NCBI GenBank assembly: GCA_030035585.1
Contig: CM057469.1
Span: forward strand, 23,120,501-23,184,500
Direction of reading: 5' to 3'
Origin: Dugong dugon
Taxonomy: Eukaryota > Chordata > Mammalia > Sirenia > Dugongidae
DNA length: 64,000 bases
Position numbers and translations under genes: made by a program. Within the stretch, counting starts at the first letter, position 1. Each line of letters begins with the position of its first letter. A model generated the notes under the pieces. The model was not told the DNA's origin. It saw only the letters and a program-made list of their open reading frames with translations, and ran no database searches. Below, one piece after another: positions 55,481 through 64,000 of this stretch.

Positions 55481-57102
55481 CTTCCTTTTAATCCCTTACT
55501 CTTTCTAGATTACTCTTACTATTTCTATTATGCCCAAAACTGGTGGAATAAGAATAAGTCACATTTGTGTGATGCCCTGACCTTGGTTTGTTGTCTCAGG
55601 AAATCTCATTACCAGTGATTTACTCTTCCATTACTTTTTTTCCTTGGTGTCGGAGAAGTCTCTTAAGATCTTTCAAAAGTTATCGTGTTCCACCATGCCT
55701 TAAAGTGTTAATACTTCCTGAGTTGACTTCGCTTTCTTTTCGCAAAGCTCTTGTGCTTTACTAATTTCAACAGCTACGGTTTTCTTTCCTCATCACCCTC
55801 ACCACATCTGACAGCGTTTCCCCCAACCATTAAAATATCACAGCATCTACCTGCCACACCAAACTTAAAGAGGAACCACAGGAGGGAAAGAGAAATTGGA
55901 AGGATTGGTCATCCACAGTTCCAATCAAAATCCATACACGGGTACCAACTATATTACTCACCTCATCTCCTTAGTTCATGTGAAGTGGAAGTTAAATCAG
56001 CCCGGCTCTGGGCTAGAAAAGTAGAAAGGAAAATTAGAGAATCTTGGTCTTGGACTCTCAGAAACTCATCGAGTCTAACCTCTTTTCAGGACGATTTTCA
56101 CCCTATCTCAATAAGACAATTATCTGCAGTGCCTTTTAAGAAATCAACAGAAAAACAAGACAACGCCCTTAGCTGTCCCACCCCTCTGCTCTGCTGCGCC
56201 TCCGCTTAGTGCACTTGGGCTTCTCAGCTTTTCTCTGAATGCACTACCAGGTGAAGCTGTGGGGACTCCTTGAAAGTGTGTAACAGAGGATTTAGTTGAC
56301 TCCAAGGTCAGGTTATATTAGTTGAGTTTTGGGGAATGTATTAAATTTGTCATTCATAAGTATAAATATTAGTAAGAACTAAAGTAAATATGAATCATAT
56401 AACTTGTGAAAATGAGAAAGACATAGTGCTCAGTTCTTTTAGAATGTTCTTTTTGGGTCAGTCTAATTAAATTCTGTATCTAACCCCATTACGGGGTTGC
56501 TGCTTAAGGCAGCCAAATGTAGATTTTTATATAGACAGCAAAATGTGGTAAAGGGAGCCCAGACCTGGAAGCTTGATGTGTTGATTTAAATTTGAAACCT
56601 AATGCTGCACTTTACTGCCTTGTGAATTATTCAATTTTAATTAAACCTCCAAACCTCAGTTACTTCATTTTTAATCTCTCTACCCAGAAATAGCTTCTCT
56701 TAATACTTTGCACAAAGATATATATTTAAAAAATAGGATTATAGTTTAAATATGCTTTTGAAACATGCTTTTTCCCACTTAGAATGAACTTTAAATATCT
56801 TCCAGGCCGTTTCATATTTTTCTACATAGTCCTACTTATTGACTGACCAATCAAAATTCCTTTGAATGGATATAGTCATAATGTATTTTCTAGTCCTCTA
56901 TTGCTGGATATTTACATTAGTCCTTCCTTATTATCTGTCTATTGCTATTATTGATAAAATTGTAGTATACACCCTTAGATGACCATCATGAATATTTTCT
57001 TATGACGTATTCATAAATTAATGAATTTCTTGGTTAAATGGAATGCAGATTTATAGGTGAAAGGGTATGTCTTTATCTATTTGTCTATCTCTTATCTTTA
57101 CT
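55481..57102. other. Downstream DNA, no gene recognised
   Basis: Includes a 152-codon open frame at 55751-56209 that matches nothing I know and has composition like its surroundings. A segment at about 55775-55960 resembles 53675-53830. Confidence 0.4.
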
Positions 57103-57182
57103 TGGAGCCCTGGTGGCATAACCCTCTGCACCTATGAATAGGGCTCCCAGATTTGGGAAATGCAACTTCCTACTGGCTATGG

Positions 57183-57340
57183 TGCCCTGGTGGCATAGTA
57201 GTTAAGAGCTATGGTTGCTAACCAAAAGATTAGCAGTTTGAATCCACTAGCTGCTCCTCGGAAACCCTATAAGGGAATTCTACTTTGTCCTATAGGGTCG
57301 GTATGAGTTGGAATTGACTTGATGGCAAAGGTTTTGGTTT
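57183..57340 (+). mobile_element. AfroSINE, short type
   Basis: TGCCCTGGTGGCATAGTAGTTAAGAGC ... GGTATGAGTTGGAATTGACTTGATGGC. Flanked by TACTGGCTATGG / TACTGACTATGG (11 of 12). A separate 20-base AfroSINE scrap (GGAGCCCTGGTGGCATAACC) lies at 57105-57124. Confidence 0.94.
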
Positions 57341-57534
57341 TACTGACTATGGAGGAATGGGTAGTGGCAGAGCAGTGCAATATCTAATCTACTCATGGAA
57401 ACCCCTTCACTACCCTATCCTGGTGCATCTGGGCTAGACCTTGGATCTCCTTAGGATTGAGCTAGGACCCTCCTGGTGGAATATGGGCCCTCCTGACACA
57501 TTAATGTAAATAAGCTATGTCTGAAACGATCCTG

Positions 57535-57745
57535 TTGTTGTTATTGTTGTGTGCCATCAAGTCTATTCCGACTCACAGTGACCCTCCGTGACAGAGTAGA
57601 ACTACCTCATAGGGTTTCCTAGCCTGTAATCTTTACGGGAGCAGATCGTCAGCTCTTTTCTCCCGAGGAGCAGCTGGTGGGTTCAAACTGCCAATCTTTT
57701 TGTTAGCTGATGAGCACTCAACCATTGTGCCACCAGGTCTCCTTA
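57535..57745 (-). mobile_element. AfroSINE, long type, antisense
   Basis: GTGTGCCATCAAGTCTATTCCGACTCACAG ... CCTGTAATCTTTACGGGAGCAGATCG ... GTGCCACCAGGTCTCCTT. Flanked by GAAACGATCCTG / GAAAGGATCCTG (11 of 12). Confidence 0.94.
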
Positions 57746-58165
57746 GAAAGGATCCTGGAGCACCTAAGAAGAAACTTTATGAACTGTTACTGAGTTTTCT
57801 CACTATAAATACTACCAGTAGAAAAAAATTGCCTTGTGGCCTAGGATCCATTCATATGCTGCATTTTTATCATTGTTTTTATATACCATTATACTAGTTC
57901 CCAGATCATTCATTCATTCAACATATATTAAGTTTTGATTACGTGACCAGTTATATTCTACTCCTATGTGGTTAAAAAGACAATCTGTTCATACTTCATA
58001 TTTCTTCTAGTATCAATTTCTACCACAGTGAAGTAGGGAAAAATCTTTAGTGTATTTAAAAAGGCCATTTTTTAGGCTATGCATATGCTAATGAATTTGC
58101 AGCTTAGATACCTCCATAGGCCTAGCCAGATCTTTGTTTACATAAACATCTGTCATTATAAAGCA

Positions 58166-58349
58166 AGGAGCCCTAGTGGAGCAGTGGTTAAGCGCTCAGC
58201 TGCTAACTGTAAGGTCAGTGGTTCAAACCCCACCAGCCACTCTGCGAGAGAAAGATTATGCAGTCTGTTTCCATAAAGCTTACAGCCTTGGAAACCGTAT
58301 GGGGCAGTTGGGCCATGAGTTGGAATTGACTTGAAAGCAGTGGGTTGGT
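58166..58349 (+). mobile_element. AfroSINE, long type
   Basis: GGAGCCCTAGTGGAGCAGTGG ... GAAAGATTATGCAGTCTGTTTCC ... TTGGAATTGACTTGAAAGCAGTGGG. Flanked by ATTATAAAGCA / ATCATGAAGCA (9 of 11). Part of the 3' segment (TTCTACTCTGTCC) is deleted. Confidence 0.92.
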
Positions 58350-59312
58350 ATCATGAAGCAGATGGATTCACATAAACGCCCATCATAATGTACAAGCAGA
58401 GTGGGAATTATGAGAGAGGAGGTTTGGATTTTATATCCGTACCCCTATAAATTCACCTTAAGTAGGACTTTGTGTATGCACTTTTCTGGTTGCGTGCTGT
58501 GGGTTTTATTGGTTGCAATTGCAGGCACATTAATGCAGATAAACTGTTAGAATATTCCTAGAGTACCTTAAGAAAGGATAATTTATAAACTGGTCATTGG
58601 GTTTCCTCACCATGGTTATTACCAGCAAACACATAAAGTTAGCCTGGTCAAGGATGAACTGTTTCTCCTTTGTTCTCTTTTATCATTATCATTATCTCAT
58701 TTATCATTTTGTGGTTGGCATATTTGACCATCTATCCTGTTTTATTGAAACTGATTGTAGTGATAACTTGCTTGAGAGAACAATTTTAGGTTCCCTGTAG
58801 CACAGTGGAAATCGATTGGTGTGCAGTGAAGCAGATCATGTAGCCAAATTCAGCTTGGACAATATATCTTTATTTTCCCCTGGTAGCATCATTAGTTCTT
58901 AAGTTGCCACTCAAATTCTATAAGCTGTAAATTGTATAGTGGGTTTTGGTCATAGAGCACCAAAAGCAATCCTGGGGGTTTCTAAAGAATACTCTGGGTT
59001 TACTGCTCATGTCGGGAAATCTCACCCTTGCTGCTGCAGAGGCAGTAGTTTCCATGACGTTTCCCAAAGTATTGCTCTGCTGTGCGCGAGGACTTGGGTC
59101 TACTTTAGCGGCTGTGGGGACGCAGCTACCTGTGAAAGTGGCAACCACGCTGGGGGCTCTGTGTGCCAAGTTCACAACTCCATGGCACCCATGGATCTAG
59201 GCACTACTGGATCCTTTTATCCAAGAAACAACAGTTATTGAGCCTCTACTATGGGCCAGACACTTTGCTCCTTATCTGAGAATTCAGAGGTAATAAGATG
59301 TAGCCTCTACAG
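58350..59312. other. Downstream DNA, no gene recognised
   Basis: A less A+T-rich patch at 59030-59180 contains several CpG and overlapping open frames on both strands, none recognisable. MIR-like text at 59225-59300. Confidence 0.4.
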
Positions 59313-59574
59313 TTAAAAATCTGATAGTTTGTAAGAGGGAAGACATGAACAGGAACAACTACTCTTGGGATGCTAATAACATGTGCACCTAATCTTCTTG
59401 TGAAAACAAACTGTTCATTAACAGAGCTAGCTTCCCAGCATATTTAAAAATCTGATCGTTTGTAAGAGGGAATACATGAACAGAAGTAACTACTCTTGGG
59501 ATGCTAATGAGATGTGCACCTAACCTTCTCCTGAAAATTAACTGCTCATTAACAGAACTAGCTTCTTAGTGTAT
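59313..59574. repeat. 131-base tandem duplication
   Basis: Two adjacent copies (59313-59443 and 59444-59574) of a unit starting TTAAAAATCTGAT(A/C)GTTTGTAAGAGGGAA and including ACTACTCTTGGGATGCTAAT, GATGTGCACCTAA-type and CATTAACAGA(G/A)CTAGCTTC. They differ by scattered substitutions (roughly 90% alike by eye). Confidence 0.93.
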
Positions 59575-60774
59575 TTTGTGACTGAATGGAAATCATAATG
59601 ATTCAAAACATGGAAGAGTAGGCAGGGAGCAGAAGAATTCAGGCCTAAGCAAGAAACCTACCTACTGAATAGCTGGGGCAGCTGCCATTGCAGGAAAGGG
59701 AGAGAACAAAGGTGGGGTCCAGAAAGACGGCCTGAAGGACTTGACATATCCACTGTGCTTCAGGCAAGGACTATCGTGAAGGTTTTCCATTAGAGGAGCG
59801 TAGCACAGGAGAAGGGAATCCAGGACGCAGTACATATTCCGGGTTTACACAATGGGCCATCTGCATTTATGCAGCAGATGAGGGTGGAAGGGAAGCTAGG
59901 AGTACCTAGAGGTAGGAGGACATGCTTTCAGGATCAACAGCTACTGTAGAATCCATGCATTAGATGATAGAGACAAGAACCTGGCTGGTACAATAGTGGA
60001 AGTGAAAGAGGAAGAATAAGAGTTGTAGTATTAATAAATTCATATATGTACAAGAATGAAATAAATATTTTTGCACCAAGTTTACTAGAAAAGTTGACAG
60101 CACAAATAAAAATTCAAACTCTTAGGAATGATGAGTTCTTTTATGATAGTTAATGCATTGTCTCACATTATCACTTGGACTTTATTTGAAAATATTTGAG
60201 GTTTAATTATCATTCAAATATGATCTGAATCTTATGTTAAGACACAAAAAGTAGCTGAGCAAAGGAAGAAGATCTGAGACTATTTGCATGTGCCTAAGGT
60301 ACTTTGGATTATAATGTTTGGCAACTCTCAATCTCATTATCAATCTCGATGACCTCATTAAGTCACCTAGAATTGAATAGAAATAAATAAAGTTAAATAG
60401 AATTTCACCAGTGGTCTAAGGGTAATACATTCTCATATTCTTTTTATAAATTTGTTTTACATAACTAGGAAAAATATGAATGGAGCTTTAGTTGATAGAT
60501 TGGGCTTATTCTGACTTCCCAATTTAATTCCCACAAAAAGTGGATTCATACAGTGATTATGTGTAGTTATGAGGTCACTTACTAGGCAGCCCTACTTCAC
60601 CAAGGCATCTATGTCTCATTTTCTCTTACACACCCTGAAGCCATGTTTAGCATCATGTATGTTTATCAGCAGCCTTTTAAGAAACATTGTTAAGGTAGAA
60701 AGCCTGTTTATACTGACGACAAAACTTGGCTGTGGTTTTTACTTTCCCATACTTTGTGCTGGTATTTGAAGGCA
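59575..60774. other. Downstream DNA, no gene recognised
   Basis: Unique-looking, with possible antisense L2 scraps at 59600-59770. Confidence 0.4.
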
Positions 60775-60961
60775 AACCAAAAAAAAAAAAACCAAACTTA
60801 CTGTGGTCGAGTCGATTCTGATTCATAGCAACCCTGTAGGACAGAGTAGAACTGTCCCATACAGTTTCCAAGGAGCCAAGGAGCACCTGGTTGATTTGAA
60901 CTGCCGACCTTTTGGTTACCAGCTGTAGCCCTTAACCACTACTTGCCACCAGGGTTTCCAC
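60775..60961 (-). mobile_element. AfroSINE, short type, antisense
   Basis: AACCAAACTTACTGTGGTCGAGTCG ... GTTTCCAAGGAGCCAAGGAGCACCTGG (small internal duplication of CCAAGGAG) ... GCCACCAGGGTTTCC. Perfect 9-base duplication TTGAAGGCA (60766-60774 and 60962-60970). Confidence 0.94.
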
Positions 60962-60984
60962 TTGAAGGCAGTGACACTAAAATA

Positions 60985-61215
60985 CCAAAAAAAAAAAAAA
61001 AAAAAAAGAGTCAGTAACCGTCAAAAGTGAGTTCCGACTCATGGTGACACCACGTGTGTCAGAGTAGAACTGTGTCCCATAGGGTTTTTCATGGTTGTTG
61101 TTGTTTTTTTGGCAGCAGATTACTAGGCCTTTCTTCCGGTGCCTCTGGGTGGACTCAGACCTCCAACTTTTCAGTTACCAAATGTATGAACCGTTTGTAC
61201 CACCCAGGGACTCCA
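60985..61215 (-). mobile_element. AfroSINE (AGTCCCTGGG type), antisense
   Basis: An A run, then GAGTCAGTAACCGTCAAAAGTGAG ... GGTGCCTCTGGGTGGACTC ... TACCACCCAGGGACTCC. Perfect 11-base duplication ACACTAAAATA (60974-60984 and 61216-61226). It abuts the previous SINE. Confidence 0.95.
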
Positions 61216-61954
61216 ACACTAAAATAGGAAATTTAAATTTTAAATAAAATTTAAAATAACACTGTACATCTTTACCTAAACAGAATCCATGTACAAACAT
61301 GAATGTATTTATGTATATATCTACAGATACCCTCTGTGTTTTCTCCTACGTTTGGCAGGTACACAGCAAGCTCAGGTTGGGCAAAACCCCATGCCCTCTT
61401 CATCCCTGCCTCTGTGCACTGTATTTTGATGGCTGTTGTTGCTGTCGTTGTTGTTTTTCAGTGGTCAGGATCTAAGGGCTAGAGGGGCAAACACTGGACA
61501 ATCTCAAATACACTAATTACACTTATAATTTCAACCAGCAAAGACCAGAAGGAGACCCTTACTAAAATGGAATTGGGACAGGTATTGGAAATTTAAAACA
61601 TAATCTCTAAACCACACTGACTGTTTAAATTAGTAGAGAAAAAGAAAAAGTTCCAATATCAGCTTCTTGATTCATCGAGTCATGCAGATCTCACTCTATT
61701 ATTAAATATCAATTTTTTTCATCTATTGAATCAACCAGAGAAAAATTTTGTAATAGACATGGCTCAGTTACTACCAAGGAGAATAACAAGCAAGACTATT
61801 ATTCATTTGAAACATACATATTAATATCTAGCAAGGACATATTTCTAATGTTAGAAAGAAACAACTATTAGAAATTTTTTCCCTTTTCTGATTTTGAAAT
61901 TTAGGTTTTCAGGTACTTCCAGGAGACATTGGGAATGATGACTTTTTTTTTGAG

Positions 61955-62250
61955 TCTCAGAATTGAAAAGAAGCTTAGAGGTCTCTACTTACCCCTGGAT
62001 GGTCCAATCCCCAGCCCATTACTTGAACCTCTTCTGTAGACTCAATGACAAGTGGACATCCAGCTTTCCTGATTCATAAGTTCTATAGATGTGGTACCTT
62101 AAGACATCAGAGGCAGTCCATTCCATCTTTTAGAACTGCCTCCTTTTTCTCAGAATAATCTACTTTTCACTAACTTCTGAGTAGTGATCCTAGTTCTACT
62201 TTCTACAGCCATGCAGAATAATTTAAACCATCCTTCTAGATGACAACTGT
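61955..62250 (+). repeat. CR1/L3-like relic
   Basis: AAGAAGCTTAGAGGTCTCTACTTACCCC, CTTGAACCTCTTCTGTAG, CATCAGAGGCAGTCCATTCC and AGTTCTACTTTCTACAGCC resemble old CR1/L3 LINE text; family uncertain. Confidence 0.4.
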
Positions 62251-62324
62251 TGAATCACTAGGTGTTATTACAACAACTTCCCCCAAGTTTCCATTTTGCC
62301 CCTAAGTAAAATCTCTAGTTCTCT

Positions 62325-62945
62325 GTTTTTCTAAGTTTGGTCCAACTACCCTGTCTTAGTCATCTAGTGCTGCTATAACAGAAATACCACAAGTGGATGG
62401 CTTTAACAAAGAGAAATTTATTCTCTCACAGTCCAGTAGGCTACAAGTCCAAATTCAGGGCATCAGCTCCAGGGGAAGGCTTTCTGTCTCTGTTGGCTCT
62501 GGAGGAGGGTCCTTGTCATCAGTCTTCCCTTGGTCTAGGAGCTTCTCTGTGAAGGAACCTCAGGTCCAAAGGACACGCTCTGCTCCCAGCGTTGCTTTCT
62601 TGTGGCATGAGGTCCCCATGTCTCTCTGCTCACTTCTCTCTTTTATATCTCAGAAGAGATTGACTTAAGATCCTGTCTAATCTTGTAAATGTCATCAATA
62701 TACCTGCTACTAATCCATCGCATTACATCCTAGTGATAAGATTTACAGCACTAGGGAAATCTCATCAGGTGACAAAATGGTAGACAATCATACAGTACTG
62801 GGAATCATGACCTAGCCAAGTTCACAGATATTTTTGGGGAACACAATTCAATCAGTGACATACCCCATCTCAAAATCACCAGGGGGTTGGGAAAATGCAG
62901 ATTCCAAGAACTCACCCCTAAATAATACGAATTAGAATCCTTCTG
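62325..62945. repeat. hAT-Charlie-type MITE, split by an LTR
   Basis: CTAAGTTTGGTCCAACTACCC (to 62351) and CATCTCAAAATCACCAGGGGGTTGGGAAAATGCAGATTCC (from 62866) read as one decayed MITE once the LTR at 62352-62860 is removed. Confidence 0.55.
62352..62860 (-). mobile_element. MaLR-like solo LTR, antisense
   Basis: TGTCTTAGTCATCTAGTGCT ... CAATCAGTGACA, 509 bases, flanked by a perfect 5-base duplication TACCC (62347-62351 and 62861-62865). The ends are therefore exact. Confidence 0.94.
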
Positions 62946-62947
62946 TC

Positions 62948-62982
62948 TTTCTTTCTCTCTCTCTGTCACACACACACACAGG
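62948..62982. repeat. (CT)n(CA)n microsatellite
   Basis: CTTTCTTTCTCTCTCTCTGTCACACACACACACAG. Confidence 0.85.
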
Positions 62983-63077
62983 GATCTGTATTGGTTATAA
63001 GCACTTCAGAACAATAAAGTTTAAGGACCATTAAGTAGGTAGAAGTTTTTCCTAACTGACCTCTCCTTACCGTAGAT

Positions 63078-63245
63078 CAGTGGTTCTCACGTTAGCTGCA
63101 TCAGAATCACCTGCAAGGCTCCTCATCTCCTTATAACACAGATCCTAACCCCCGAAAGGTCTAATTCTAGTACAGTCCAAGAATTTTCATTTTTAACCAA
63201 TTTTCAGGTGATACTGAGACCGCTGTTTTTGAGGCCACCCTTTGA
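63078..63245 (+). repeat. hAT-Charlie-type MITE (MER20-like)
   Basis: CAGTGGTTCTCACGTTAGCTGCATCAGAATCACCTGCAAGGC ... TTTTCAGGTGATACTGAGACCGC ... CCTTTGAAAATCAGGG; terminal CAGTGGTTCTCA is typical of these hAT MITEs. Confidence 0.75.
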
Positions 63246-64000
63246 AAATCAGGGCCCTAGGTTAGTCAGTTCCCTCTGCTGTCTCCACTGACGAAAGTCA
63301 AGGGCACACCAAATGTCACAGCTGAGAGGCTATTTTCTAGTTACACCCATGCTTCTACAACCAGCACTTGAGTCGTATGGGACTAAGAGTCAATTATGTT
63401 TGTTCCCGTAGCCATTTATCATGATTGAATTTATTGCAATAATGCAATTAATCTAAATATTACGTAAGCTAGTAAAATTCGAGTTTGGACAGAAAAAGAG
63501 ATTTTTTATGATAACTAATTGAACACTTTAAAAGACTTGATAAAGTAAAGGTACTTTTAAAAATAGTGTCAAATTAAATATGAATGAGGCTTCTTTGGAG
63601 AAGAGTTTCTAATATTTTCTCACTTAATAATTTCATATTCTCTCACCATACTACTTGCTCATCTCTTACCTTTTCTTCTGTTCATCAGTGGTCCCCCTAA
63701 ATGGTTACTGAACACAGTACTTGCGGTTTGGCCAGATCCACATAGAGTGTGGCTATCATGTGACTACCTGGCTTTGTGTCCTTGGCAACTGATCAGATGA
63801 TTGGATCACATAAACCAGTAGAAGAGCAATGGCAAGCTTTGTGCTTTCTTATCCCCAGTCCCTCACCTTGACCTCTGGAGCCAGGGGGCATTCTAAAATG
63901 CACTTCTGAGAGTACAGAAACTATGGGAGAGATTAGGAGGCAATGACTGGAAACAAAGAAGACAAAATTATAAGGAAATAGCAAGAGTTAAGAGGTTTCT
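63246..64000. other. Downstream DNA, no feature recognised
   Basis: Unique-looking sequence to the window end; no exon or repeat identified. Confidence 0.4.

Noticed and set aside
55751-56209. 152-codon open frame on the + strand
   Set aside because: No recognisable motif, no splice context, and composition like the flanks; it lies downstream of the RGS7 stop.
58939-59241. Overlapping open frames on both strands in a less A+T-rich patch
   Set aside because: Three overlapping short frames are open at once, which fits base composition rather than coding. It might be a decayed processed copy, but I recognise no source gene.
52977-64000. Alternative RGS7 C-terminal exon (GKSLTSKRLTSLAQSY type)
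   Set aside because: No matching coding sequence with an acceptor was seen downstream, though a diverged or distant exon could be missed by eye.
1-64000. CRISPR arrays, operons, rRNA genes, intact tRNA genes
   Set aside because: The window is mammalian; tRNA-like boxes all belong to SINEs, and no array of spaced direct repeats is present.

Overview
This is a stretch of a mammalian nuclear genome. Three things point to Afrotheria, probably Paenungulata (elephant, manatee or hyrax), most likely an elephant. First, it carries dozens of tRNA-derived AfroSINE copies, many of the short type that lacks about 45 bp in the middle. Second, it has antisense copies of an afrotherian RTE/BovB-like LINE. 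Third, it has L1 elements whose 3' ends resemble elephant L1s as I remember them.

The only protein-coding gene I can support is the 3' half of RGS7 (regulator of G-protein signalling 7), on the + strand. Nine coding exons run from 28630 to 52976. In order they encode the linker after the DEP/DHEX half (28630-28704, 35179-35277), the GGL domain that binds G-beta-5 (37550-37611, 38615-38725), the RGS GTPase-activating domain (40181-40306, 47047-47233, 50444-50533), an in-frame 54-base cassette-type exon (52113-52166) and a terminal exon with the stop codon (52902-52976). Splice phases agree across all junctions and the joined frame is open for 292 codons plus stop. The exons for the first ~203 residues were not found and should lie upstream of the window.

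Bases 1-28629 are intron, largely repeats. An antisense L1 with its 5' end present fills 1 to about 4225; its 5'UTR has two tandem 284-base monomers. It is followed by an MLT1 LTR, MIR/L2 relics and SINEs. At 13019-17830 there is a stack of nested insertions: an AfroSINE split by a 4.6-kb antisense L1, which itself holds an L1 3' fragment, two MaLR-like LTRs and an RTE. Introns between exons hold further SINEs, MaLR-like LTRs, MIR, L2 and MER5 relics and a GGAT/GGAA satellite. From 52977 to the end lie the 3'UTR and downstream DNA, with more SINEs, a 131-base tandem duplication and another LTR.

Nothing seen points to a new multi-gene system. The points most worth a second look are: a MaLR-like LTR family that inserted into AfroSINE, RTE and L1 copies and so was active late; a heterodimeric AfroSINE inserted in one event; the tandem L1 5'UTR monomers with YY1-like sites oriented toward RGS7; a Glu-to-Gly change in the RGS domain; a splice acceptor embedded in a donor consensus before the 54-base exon; and a 22-base perfect palindrome in intronic DNA.
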